DNA of 64,000 nt, taken from Nitrospinae bacterium CG11_big_fil_rev_8_21_14_0_20_45_15 (lineage in GTDB: Bacteria > Nitrospinota > Nitrospinia > Nitrospinales > VA-1). The translations under genes and the position numbers were made by a program. The stretch covers positions 188,438-252,437 of the forward strand of contig PCWG01000033.1 of assembly GCA_002787235.1 (NCBI GenBank). Direction: 5' to 3'. The notes under the pieces were generated by a model that worked only from the letters and a program-made list of their open reading frames with translations, was not told the DNA's origin and ran no database searches. Shown here piece after piece: positions 49,951-59,534 of the stretch; positions within the stretch are counted from its first letter, which is position 1; every line of letters starts with the position of its first letter.

Positions 49951-52818
49951 TTATTTTTTAGAAACAATAGAATCAATTTTCTCGATGAATTGAGGGATAT
50001 TGATTGGCTTTGGAATATAGTCCTCAAATCCTGCCTTCATGGTTTCTTTGATATCGGTTGCCATCGCGTTGGCACTGATGGCCATTATCGGGATTTTAAA
50101 AGTCAAAGGATTCTGTTTGAGTATTCTGCATGCTTCGATACCGCTCATTCCGGGTAGGTTGATATCCATTAAGATAAGATCTGGTTTTTGGCTGATGGCA
50201 AGTTCAATACCCGTATCAGCATTTGTAGCCATAATCAATATAAGGTTTTCTTTAATCATCAAAGCTTGTTGAACCAGTGTCATGTTGGTGGCGTTATCTT
50301 CAATATAGAGAATCTTGATTGCTTGTTCTGAAATTTCTGGAAGTGCAGAGTCGGCAGGTGAGACAATTGCGAGGCCGTCTGTTTTGGACTCTGGCTTGCT
50401 AAGTCGAAATTCCACATGGAAATCACTCCCTTTCCCCGGCGTACTTTCGAAATTAAGATGCCCTGCCATCAATTCAACGAATTTTTTTGTTATAGAAAGT
50501 CCAATTCCTGTTCCTTCAATTCCTGAGGCATCGGCACCCAAACGATTAAAATTTTCAAAGATATTATCTTTTTGATCCTTTGGAATTCCTAATCCTGTAT
50601 CGCTAACAGTTATCCGCAAAAAATCAGGGGTTGCCACGCTAAGCTTTACCAGAACCTTGCCATTCTCAATGTTGTATTTGATTGCATTGGAAATGAGGTT
50701 GAGCATCACCTGTTTAAAACGAATCTTGTCCACGATGATGTTCTGATTTGACAGCTCGTTTCGCTCATACTCTAAAACAACTCTGTATTTTGTTGCCAGA
50801 GGATTGGATAGCAGGATCACATCATTCAGCAAATCCCCTACAGGCAATGGTGCTAGAGAAAGATTTACTTTATCGGCCTCAATACGCGTTAAATCGAGAA
50901 TCTCGTTAATGAGTTCCAATAAATGCTCTCCCGATTTGGAAATATTTTTAATGTTCTCTATTTGGTTGGGATTCATTGAGTTCTGTTGCATTAATAACAA
51001 TTGGGCGAATCCCAATATGGAGTTCAGGGGCGTTCGGAACTCATGACTCATGTTGGATAAGAAATTTGATTTGGCTCGATTGGCTTTTTCGGCAGATTCT
51101 TTTGCCATGATCAGCTGATTTTCGGCATGCTTTCGCTCGGTTATGTCTTGAGCGACGGCAAAGAAGACCGTTTCAAGGTCCTGCTCAAGAAATTGCAAAC
51201 GGATTTCAATGGGGTACTCAGAGCCATTTTTGCGCTTATGAAACGTTGTGAATATAATTTCAGATTTAGTTTTTTCAAGTAAAGGTTTTGTAAGAATTTT
51301 AAAATTCTCTTGAGTCATATCTCGTTTGATGTCCAATGGAGTCATTTGTAAAAGTTCTTCCATCGAGTAACCGAGATTGTCTAAAGCGGCTTTGTTGACC
51401 ATCTTAAATTTGTAAGTCAACGCATCAAAAACATAAATTTCGTTTGAGGTGGAGTTAAGCACCCGGCTGAAACGAAGTATCTCCTCATCGGCATGCTTGC
51501 GTTCAGTGATATCCCGTAACGTTCCAATGTAAATCACTGCATCTTTGATTGTCATCACAGATACGCCCAAATCCAAAGGGAATGTGGAACCGTTTTTACG
51601 CAAACCGACTACTTCACGTCCTACACCTATGATTTTGCTTTTACCGGTTTCTGCATATTTTTGAAGGTATTCATCGTGCTCGCTGTGATAGGGCTCGGGC
51701 ATGAGCATCTTGACATTTTTCCCAATCATCTCAGAACTCGAATATCCAAACATTCGTTCAGCGGCAGGGTTGAATGTTTCTATTTGTCCTTTGAAATTGA
51801 TTGTTATCAGACCATCCAGAACATTGTCGGTGATACTTTTGAGGTAATACTCTTTTTCGAGAATACTTCGTGTTACATCCTCAACACGATCTTCAAGTTT
51901 TGAGTAAGCTTTGATCAACTCGAAATTGTTAGATTCCAATTCCTGGTTTTGAAGTTCTATTTTTTTATTAAGGGATGCAATTGAAAGTTCTCTTTCCTTG
52001 ATCAGTTTTTTTAGTTTTAAGTGTGAATGAACTCTGGCCAATACCTCCTCTTCGTGAAAAGGTTTGGTAATATAGTCCACCGCTCCAACTGCAAATCCGT
52101 TGAGATAATTCTCGGTTTCGTTGCAGGCAGATATGAAAATTATGGGAATATCCTGAGTTGTTTGATTTGACTTGAGTCTGCGGCAGGTTTCAAAACCATC
52201 GATTCTACCTGGCATCATAATGTCCATTAGAATCAAATCAGGGAATGTCTTGCCTGCGATTTCAAGAGCAATTTCGCCACTGGGAGCAAAGGAGATATTT
52301 AATTTCATGAGGGTCAGCATACTTCTTAACACAGTGATGCTGTTCGGGTTGTCATCTACAACCAACACCTTCATCCCCGTTACTTCGTCAAAAGGTACGG
52401 TAAATTTTTTATTGGATGAAATGCCTGATGTTATCGATTTGTCGTTTCCCAACACTTTACTGAAAGTGGCTGCAAGCAACTCAGGAGTTAGAGCAGACTT
52501 GGATATGAAATCATCTGCTCCGATTTCCTCAATAGAATTTAAAATGGCGGGATTGTCATGGGCGGTGATTATGATGACAGGTACTTGAGGCTGGAGTTCC
52601 TTTATTTTTTTTAAGATTGCAGGGGCTGTGCTGTCGCTTAAAAGGTAGTCGAGTAATACGTAATCAAATTTTTTGATTTTTACACACTCAATGGCCTCTG
52701 CGCCATTTTCGACCTCTTCTATTTGCATTTCAGCATCTACTTCTTTGAGTATTAGCTTTAGCAGAAAGCGAAATTCTGACCGATCGTCAATGATGAGTAT
52801 TTTGCAATTTTGTTTCAA
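49951..52818 (-). CDS. Multi-domain hybrid histidine kinase (REC-REC-PAS-PAS-HisKA-HATPase-REC)
   Basis: Three receiver domains (LLDYLLSD; LMDIMMPGRIDGFE; LMDINLPGMSGIE), two PAS, H-box SNMSHEFRTPLNSILGFAQ. Confidence 0.93.
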   Translation of the reverse strand: MKQNCKILIIDDRSEFRFLLKLILKEVDAEMQIEEVENGAEAIECVKIKKFDYVLLDYLLSDSTAPAILKKIKELQPQVPVIIITAHDNPAILNSIEEIGADDFISKSALTPELLAATFSKVLGNDKSITSGISSNKKFTVPFDEVTGMKVLVVDDNPNSITVLRSMLTLMKLNISFAPSGEIALEIAGKTFPDLILMDIMMPGRIDGFETCRRLKSNQTTQDIPIIFISACNETENYLNGFAVGAVDYITKPFHEEEVLARVHSHLKLKKLIKERELSIASLNKKIELQNQELESNNFELIKAYSKLEDRVEDVTRSILEKEYYLKSITDNVLDGLITINFKGQIETFNPAAERMFGYSSSEMIGKNVKMLMPEPYHSEHDEYLQKYAETGKSKIIGVGREVVGLRKNGSTFPLDLGVSVMTIKDAVIYIGTLRDITERKHADEEILRFSRVLNSTSNEIYVFDALTYKFKMVNKAALDNLGYSMEELLQMTPLDIKRDMTQENFKILTKPLLEKTKSEIIFTTFHKRKNGSEYPIEIRLQFLEQDLETVFFAVAQDITERKHAENQLIMAKESAEKANRAKSNFLSNMSHEFRTPLNSILGFAQLLLMQQNSMNPNQIENIKNISKSGEHLLELINEILDLTRIEADKVNLSLAPLPVGDLLNDVILLSNPLATKYRVVLEYERNELSNQNIIVDKIRFKQVMLNLISNAIKYNIENGKVLVKLSVATPDFLRITVSDTGLGIPKDQKDNIFENFNRLGADASGIEGTGIGLSITKKFVELMAGHLNFESTPGKGSDFHVEFRLSKPESKTDGLAIVSPADSALPEISEQAIKILYIEDNATNMTLVQQALMIKENLILIMATNADTGIELAISQKPDLILMDINLPGMSGIEACRILKQNPLTFKIPIMAISANAMATDIKETMKAGFEDYIPKPINIPQFIEKIDSIVSKK

Positions 52819-53129
52819 ATTTACAGATCCTTAGTTCAGATGAAAATCAAACTTTTCCCTATAATTGCATCATCCGAACTGTCAATGATGGCTGATAAAA
52901 AGGCTTGGTTTTTTCTAGTTATATCAAACATCATGAAGACCTAAGGAAAGACGAAATTTTGGGTTGGGAAATTCGCTGCCAAAATAAATCGAGCATGGAT
53001 AATCCCTGTTAAAAATTATCTGAGTGCTAAATAAAATCAATTTTTTGCCCGTAGTTAAATTTGCAGGAGAAGGAAGTTTACTCGGGCAAAAGACATTATA
53101 CTTTCCTGACAGGGGAAACAGTTTTACAG

Positions 53130-54188
53130 CTAATCAGAATCTGAGAATTGAGATTTAATTTTCAGAACCTCAGGGAGAATTTTTTTAAAAGAAGTGACGA
53201 GATTGGGATCCAGTATGGTGCCGCTGACTTTTTCCATTTCCATGATGGAGTCCTCTACGGACCATGCATTTTTATACGGTCGTTCGGAAGTCAGAGCATC
53301 GAAAATATCACTGGTGGTTACAATCCTGGCTTCCAGTGATATTTCCTCACCTTTCAAACCATTGGGATACCCAGTGCCGTCAAATTTTTCGTGATGTTGA
53401 AGTGCCATTTGTTGAGCCATCTGTAGTAGCTCAGATTTATCGGCGGATAGTATTTCCGCACCAATGGCGGTATGAGTTTTCATGATTTTCCATTCATCAT
53501 GGTTGAGCTTTCCAGGCTTTAGGAGAATGCTATCGGGGATACCAATTTTCCCAATATCGTGCATGGGAGCGGCGTTGAGAATCAAATCGCAATGCTCCTC
53601 ACCGAGCCCGACATTTTTTGCAAGCAGAGACGAAAAGCGGCTCATTCGAATGACGTGATTTCCGGTTTCGTTATCCCGGTATTCAGCGGCGCGTCCCAAT
53701 CTTTGAATAACGGAAAGTCGCGTGCTGTGCAATTCTTCAGTTCGTTCTTTTACCTTTTGTTCGAGAATTATGTTTTGGTTGCTGACTTCTTTTTGCAGTA
53801 AGTAACCTTCTAAAAGATTGTTGACTCGAGTCAGCATCTCTAAAAGGTTGATGGGTTTCCCCATGAAATCCTTACCCCCACTGCTCAATGCCCTCAAACA
53901 AATGTCATTATCTTGTTCTGCCGTCAAAATCAGGATAGGCAAGTAGGCATCTTTATTGAATTCCTTCAATTGCCTCATCACTTCGAAACCATCCAGATAA
54001 GGCATTCTTAAATCCAGCAAGATGATATCCGGGGCAAACTCTTTGTAGATTTCAAGCACCTCTCTGGAGTCAGTAGTGGCTCGAATGTTTAGATAACCGT
54101 GTTGTAACAAAACCTGGCGCAACAGTTCTACATTTCTCGGTTCGTCATCAACGATGAAGATTCGTGCGTTTTTTATTTTATTTTCCAT
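53130..54188 (-). CDS. Response regulator with HD-GYP domain (RpfG-like)
   Basis: REC domain (IILLDLRMPYLDG) and HDIGKIGIPD...HHEKFDGTGYPNGLKGEEISLEARI. Confidence 0.93.
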   Translation of the reverse strand: MENKIKNARIFIVDDEPRNVELLRQVLLQHGYLNIRATTDSREVLEIYKEFAPDIILLDLRMPYLDGFEVMRQLKEFNKDAYLPILILTAEQDNDICLRALSSGGKDFMGKPINLLEMLTRVNNLLEGYLLQKEVSNQNIILEQKVKERTEELHSTRLSVIQRLGRAAEYRDNETGNHVIRMSRFSSLLAKNVGLGEEHCDLILNAAPMHDIGKIGIPDSILLKPGKLNHDEWKIMKTHTAIGAEILSADKSELLQMAQQMALQHHEKFDGTGYPNGLKGEEISLEARIVTTSDIFDALTSERPYKNAWSVEDSIMEMEKVSGTILDPNLVTSFKKILPEVLKIKSQFSDSD

Positions 54189-54194
54189 AATTGC

Positions 54195-56204
54195 TTACTG
54201 TTCTGATCTTGATGAAACAATTTTTTGCAAGTCGCTCGCCAGCTTCGATAGTTCGGCGGCGGCAGACTGGGTGTCACTGGCCCCGGAGGTCGTACTCTCT
54301 GCGGCACTCGCTACCCCTGCAATATTTTCGGTGATTTCACTGCTTCCTCTGGATGCTTCCGCAACGCTTCTTTGCATTTCACTGGTGGTGGCAGTTTGTT
54401 CTTCCACCGCACTGGCAATCGTAGAAGAAATATCGTTGATCTGATTGATGACTTGAGAAATAGACGCAATGGAGTCTATCGCTTGAGTGGTATTGTTTTG
54501 AATCGCCTCAATCTTTTTACTGATATCCTCTGTAGCTTTGGCCGTTTCTTTAGCCAATTCCTTAACCTCATTAGCAACAACAGCAAATCCTTTACCCGCT
54601 TCTCCAGCCCTGGCCGCTTCGATTGTGGCATTCAGCGCAAGAAGGTTGGTTTGCTCTGCAATCGAAGTAATGACCTTGATAACTTCGCTGATTTCTGATG
54701 AAGCTGTACCAAGATCACTGACAATTGTATTTGCCGATTGAGCCATTTTAACCGCGTCACCTGTTACTTGAGCCGCTTCGTTTGCATTTTGTGCGATTTC
54801 CCGGATGCTGGAACTCATTTCCTCTGTCCCTGTTGCCACGGTTTGCACGTTTCTGCTCACTTCTTCGCAAGCGGTTGCAACCACATTGGCCTGTGCAGAC
54901 GTTTCCTCTGCATTGCCCGCCATTTGCTGGCTGGTCGCCGTCAGTTCTTCAGCCGCTCCCGCCAGCGTTTGAGCTGTTTCAGTGACCTGTCTCATCACTT
55001 CTTTTTCGCGTTCCTCCAACTCCCGTCTTTCAGTGATGGATTCCCAAGTCACCATAGGACCAACATAATTACCTTCTTTATCGTTGACGGCTGAAACGAT
55101 GATTGACAATAGATGCGGACCGACTTGGATTTCTGAGCTCAAGGGTAAGTTTTTTGGATCAGACAATATCTTTCTTTGATACGAAGGGTTTTGATGAAAA
55201 ATATCGATGGATCGACCGATCAAATCGTCGGCTTTGAAAGGTAAATATTGTTCAAATCCTCTAAGAAGGGTTTTTGTCGCGGTATTGAGGTAGACGACAT
55301 TGAAGTTTTTGTCAGCCCTTAGAATATTGATCGGAGCATCATCCACCATGGCCTTGACTTGAGTCATCTCGTTGTCGATCCTTAACCTGTCGGTGATGAC
55401 ATCCCAGGTGACCATGGGACCAATATAATTATTGCTGTCGTCGTAAATAGGACTTGTCAGAAGATCAAGTATTTCTGGGCCCAACTGTATTTTCGTCTGG
55501 TAGGGCAAGTTTCTGGGGTCTGACAATAGAGCTCGTTGATGGGCTGGGTTTTTATGGAAAATATCAATACACTGACCGAGCATATTTTCGGCTTTGCAGG
55601 GAAGGTATTGCTCAAGGGTTTTAAGCGTTTTGATTGAAGAAGGATTGATGTACCGAATTTTAAATTCATTTTTATCTGCAAAAATGACATTTACCGGAGC
55701 GTTCTGCATCATCGAACTGACTTCTGTGGCTTTTTGCTCGACTTTTTTCTTTTCTGTAACATTTTCCCAGTTCACGATGTAGCCGGTTGCTTCTCCCTGG
55801 GAGTTCAAAATTGCGTTGACATGAGCCGCAAGTGTGACCGTGCCAAATGAAAATTCGGCGACATGAGGAAGGGATTTGGGATTCAGCAAAATCTTCTCAA
55901 TCTTGTCAGGATCTTTATGAAATTGATGGATGGATCGGCCAACAATATCATTTATAGCAATTTTAAAGGCTTTCTGAATCTCATCAGCAATGGCGGTCAA
56001 TGTTTCAATAGCCTTTGGGTTGGCGTATATCAGAATGAATTTGGTGTCAGCAATTAAAACGTTTGATTGAATGCTATCAAAGGCAGAATGAAGCCCCGTT
56101 ACGCTTTCCATCAACGACACATTCTGTTTCGGAGCACTACCGAACAGGTTGGAAAGGAAACCGGTAGATTTGACTGGATGGCTCGATACGTTTTGATCGC
56201 TCAT
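54195..56204 (-). CDS. Soluble methyl-accepting chemotaxis protein with three PAS domains
   Basis: Three related PAS blocks ([11 protein letters not shown] / [11 protein letters not shown] / [11 protein letters not shown]) then MCP signalling tip [40 protein letters not shown]; no TM segments seen. Confidence 0.92.
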   Translation of the reverse strand: MSDQNVSSHPVKSTGFLSNLFGSAPKQNVSLMESVTGLHSAFDSIQSNVLIADTKFILIYANPKAIETLTAIADEIQKAFKIAINDIVGRSIHQFHKDPDKIEKILLNPKSLPHVAEFSFGTVTLAAHVNAILNSQGEATGYIVNWENVTEKKKVEQKATEVSSMMQNAPVNVIFADKNEFKIRYINPSSIKTLKTLEQYLPCKAENMLGQCIDIFHKNPAHQRALLSDPRNLPYQTKIQLGPEILDLLTSPIYDDSNNYIGPMVTWDVITDRLRIDNEMTQVKAMVDDAPINILRADKNFNVVYLNTATKTLLRGFEQYLPFKADDLIGRSIDIFHQNPSYQRKILSDPKNLPLSSEIQVGPHLLSIIVSAVNDKEGNYVGPMVTWESITERRELEEREKEVMRQVTETAQTLAGAAEELTATSQQMAGNAEETSAQANVVATACEEVSRNVQTVATGTEEMSSSIREIAQNANEAAQVTGDAVKMAQSANTIVSDLGTASSEISEVIKVITSIAEQTNLLALNATIEAARAGEAGKGFAVVANEVKELAKETAKATEDISKKIEAIQNNTTQAIDSIASISQVINQINDISSTIASAVEEQTATTSEMQRSVAEASRGSSEITENIAGVASAAESTTSGASDTQSAAAELSKLASDLQKIVSSRSEQ

Positions 56205-56935
56205 TTTAAATTCCTTTAATAGACGCTAATTTTATATAAAAGGGCAGATTGGTTTTGAAATTCAGTTGAAAAAAATAAACGGTAGCCATTATCAACCGAT
56301 GACGTTCGCATCAAGTTGATATTGATTTGGCGCAAATTCATAGCCGATACACTGTAACAGTTTAGGTAGATTAGCAGGACGCCTCCACTCCTGCCACAAC
56401 AAAAATAAAAGATAATTATTTTTTAGCTGCTGATAAATTGACCAGCATTTGAGACGTTTGTCTTACTGATTTTAATTTTCAGTAGTGACTGCTAAAATCA
56501 AGTCTATAAATATTTATAACAGATTTTGGTTTGTTGTTTTGATACAATTGAGTCACAATTTTCTCCACTCAGCGTCCTGAAAAGCGGGGTGTTCCGCTCA
56601 AGATCAAGGTCATAAAAGGGAACTACAGATTGTTCTGTACTGCATCCTGTATTTCGGTACGAATTAGACCCGACGGAAGTCTCAAATATCTTTTTCAGCA
56701 ATTTAATAAAGACTGAGAAAGTGAGTCAATCGTTGCTTGCAAAAGAAGGTTTTTGTATATCTATCAAGAGAGATATTTTTTTGTCCAAAGTTATTCTCTT
56801 TAAAATTGAAAAAAATCACAATGAACGCAGATATTTTGAGCGAAAACCACAGCCATTGATTATGGATTCTTCTATAGATATCCGCAAAATTTTTGAGGGC
56901 GTGGTGGTGATACCACATACCAGAGGTTAAAATCT

Positions 56936-57730
56936 ATGTGGCATTGGCTTCGTGATTATCGCCGAAAAAAAATATTGGCCACTCCTTTCCCAGAGGAGTG
57001 GGATACGCTCATTCAAAGTAATATCCAATATTACCAGCACCTCAACAAAGAAGAAAAAAAGCGTCTGCAGGATCTCATCCAAATTTTTATAGCCGAAAAG
57101 TATTGGGAGGGGTGCAACGGCCTCGAAATGACCGACGAAATTCGCGTTCTGATCGCCGCCCACGCGTGCCTGATGATACTCGCGTTGCCAAACGATTATT
57201 ACCGCAACGTGGAAACCATTTACGTGTATCCCACAACAATCTTTTCTTCCGAAAGACCCCTGGGTTATTTTGAATTTCGCACGACCCCAGTGCGTGGCCC
57301 CATGCCCATTCTGGGCGAGGCCCATCATAGCGGTCCCGTCGTACTTGTCTGGGACGCAGTGAAAAGAGAAACCCGGCATCCGGAACAAGGTCATAATGTG
57401 GTCTATCACGAATTCGCACATAAACTGGACATGCTCGATGGCAGTGCCGATGGCACGCCCCTGCTGGCAACTCACGAAGAATATCAGAGGTGGTGCGATG
57501 TTTGCTCCGAAGAGTACCTGGAGCTATGCGCTAAGGTGGAACGTGGCAAACCTACTTTTTTTGATGATTATGGGGCAACGAATGAAGCGGAGTTTTTCGC
57601 CGTAGTGACGGAATACTTCTTTTGCAAACCCGAAAAAATGCAACACCATCACCCAAAACTCTATCAGGTCTTAAAAGATTTTTACCGTCAAGACCCGGCG
57701 CAGAGAGTGACGAACAATCAACAAGCATAG
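56936..57730 (+). CDS. mtfA: MtfA-type zinc peptidase (M90 family)
   Basis: VVYHEFAHKLDMLDGSADGTP (HExxH), full-length MtfA-like architecture. Confidence 0.9.
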   Translation: MWHWLRDYRRKKILATPFPEEWDTLIQSNIQYYQHLNKEEKKRLQDLIQIFIAEKYWEGCNGLEMTDEIRVLIAAHACLMILALPNDYYRNVETIYVYPTTIFSSERPLGYFEFRTTPVRGPMPILGEAHHSGPVVLVWDAVKRETRHPEQGHNVVYHEFAHKLDMLDGSADGTPLLATHEEYQRWCDVCSEEYLELCAKVERGKPTFFDDYGATNEAEFFAVVTEYFFCKPEKMQHHHPKLYQVLKDFYRQDPAQRVTNNQQA

Positions 57731-57955
57731 CCTGCCCTAACCGCCGCTTCCTCAGCGAAACTCCTCTACAAATCAGAGCAAGTATCAACTTTGCTCTGCA
57801 ACCCAAAATGAAAGCACGGTAAAAATGGGATGCTGTCCTCCATCCACTGCGAACGACAGCAAAAAATGAAACTACCGGGTGTCTAGAAAACCTGGGGCGT
57901 ATCACTCTTTAACACTAAAAAACATTAAATTTGCTACCCTTACCGCTACCCAAAG

Positions 57956-57990
57956 TAAAAACGGCTTACAGAGATACTCTGTAAACCGTT
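57956..57990 (-). terminator. Terminator hairpin downstream of the tRNA-Thr remnant
   Basis: Minus strand AACGGTTTACAGAG-TAT-CTCTGTAAGCCGTT followed by T residues. Confidence 0.8.
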
Positions 57991-58001
57991 ATTTTATATG
58001 A

Positions 58002-58044
58002 AGCCAACGCGCGGAATTGAACCGCGGACCTACTGATTACGAAT
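58002..58044 (-). pseudogene. 3' half of tRNA-Thr(CGT): probable attachment-site remnant of an integrated island
   Basis: Minus strand ATTCGTAATCAGTAGGTCCGCGGTTCAATTCCGCGCGTTGGCT: anticodon loop/3' stem, complete T-arm (CGCGG-TTCAATT-CCGCG) and acceptor 3' strand; no D-arm or 5' acceptor strand upstream. Confidence 0.82.
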
Positions 58045-58233
58045 TATAAATTGACGTTTTTCGGAAGTTGTTGTATTCAGGCCGTTTTCCCTTATCTGCT
58101 TTATTTTCAGGTAGTTTCAGGCGTTCCATAGTTTCCACTAATTCCATAAATTCTGCCCTTTTGGATAATTTCTATCATAATTTTATCATAGTCCGACCTA
58201 CTGATTCTGTAGTAGCAGGTCGAATTTATTAAT

Positions 58234-59511
58234 TCAATTTAAAAAAATTGTAATAATATTTTTTCCATTACCCTTGCTAGTATTAACAGCTTGATCAGCA
58301 TTATTAAAAGCAGCAACAATATTTTTCACATCTAAACATTCAGCAATTCCTATACTCAGAGTAATAATAAGTTTTTCCGGTTTGCCTCTCTCAGTGTATA
58401 TAATGGGGTTTTGTCTCAAATCATCCGCAACCCTTTGCATCATACCCTTTGCTTCATCAAGGGAAAAGTCTTGACATAAGACAGAAAATTCATCGCCACC
58501 AAATCTATAAACCTTATCCCGTGGTCGTATTTTTTTCCTTATAACACTCGCAGTACGCTTAATGGCTTCATCACCAAAAGAATGACTATAGTTATCATTT
58601 ATATTTTTAAAATTATCGATGTCGATAAAAATACATGCGATAGGAACTCCGACCGGTCTGGTTTTATTTTCAATGTCCTGCATATCTTGAAGGTAAAGAC
58701 TCTTATTTCCAGTTTGGGTCAGTGGGTCCACAAAACCTAATTGATTTATAGCAGGTTTAGAAAGGAGTTCGCGAACTGGTCCTGGCCGGCAATCACATGG
58801 CAATAAGGTGCATACAACGCAAAAACCCGGGTAAGCTCTCCAAAGCGATTCACTTGGGAATTCAGTTATTTTTTTACTTTTTGGATCAATATAAAGGTTT
58901 GTCACCAGAGCAAACCACCATGCGAAAAAATCTGCCAATTCATTGTCAAAGTTTGAAGGATATAAATGATAAAACCTAATCGTTTCTGCCACTTCAGAAA
59001 GTTCTTCAATCAGCCGCGTATGCATATAATGCAAGCTATCAATATCTGAAGGTTCACTTGATTTGTTTCCCCAAGAATTTTCGTATATAGCTCTAAACAT
59101 AACTTGATAATCATCAACTCTCTTTTTGCTGGCGGGATATTGATCTTTAAAAAAAATATCAAGTTTACCTTGGTCTAAATTGGATTTTTTCCCAGAAATG
59201 CATTTGCATGGCTTAGAACAACAATATGGGCAAACACTTGGGAATTTCGTAAAAATCAACCTCTCTAAATCCGCCTCATTCCGTTTTACTTGCTTTAGGA
59301 GCGCAACTGCCCAAGCAAAAATCTTAGGCAAAAACTTCTTTGCTTCATCAACATCATTCTTCTTAAATAGAAACTTACCAAATGCTCCACATACCTCTGT
59401 TAAATGGACAAATATTTCAGAGGCAGTTTTATTATAATTTTGCGAATTGCCATATATTTCATAAAGCATTTTAACCCACTCATTGAGATTTTGATCCTTG
59501 TGATAGGGCAT
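58234..59511 (-). CDS. Duplicated MazG-like/Cys-motif repeats fused to a GGDEF domain
   Basis: C-terminal FIDIDNFKNINDNYSHSFGDEAI...YRFGGDEFSVL (intact GGDEF). N-terminal repeats each end in a Cys cluster: CPYCCSKPCKC and CVVCTLLPCDC; the second repeat has EELSE...ELAD as in MazG-like NTP pyrophosphohydrolases. Confidence 0.85.
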   Translation of the reverse strand: MPYHKDQNLNEWVKMLYEIYGNSQNYNKTASEIFVHLTEVCGAFGKFLFKKNDVDEAKKFLPKIFAWAVALLKQVKRNEADLERLIFTKFPSVCPYCCSKPCKCISGKKSNLDQGKLDIFFKDQYPASKKRVDDYQVMFRAIYENSWGNKSSEPSDIDSLHYMHTRLIEELSEVAETIRFYHLYPSNFDNELADFFAWWFALVTNLYIDPKSKKITEFPSESLWRAYPGFCVVCTLLPCDCRPGPVRELLSKPAINQLGFVDPLTQTGNKSLYLQDMQDIENKTRPVGVPIACIFIDIDNFKNINDNYSHSFGDEAIKRTASVIRKKIRPRDKVYRFGGDEFSVLCQDFSLDEAKGMMQRVADDLRQNPIIYTERGKPEKLIITLSIGIAECLDVKNIVAAFNNADQAVNTSKGNGKNIITIFLN

Positions 59512-59534
59512 ATTATAAACCTATGAAAGAATTT

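Noticed and set aside
57552-57905. Minus-strand 117-aa ORF
   Set aside because: Mostly antisense to mtfA; Arg/Ser-rich translation typical of a spurious frame.
58195-58225. Possible second tRNA fragment (AATCAGTAGGTCGG on minus strand)
   Set aside because: Only the 12-bp match is shared; no T-arm or acceptor strand follows, so treated as a repeat, not a tRNA relic.
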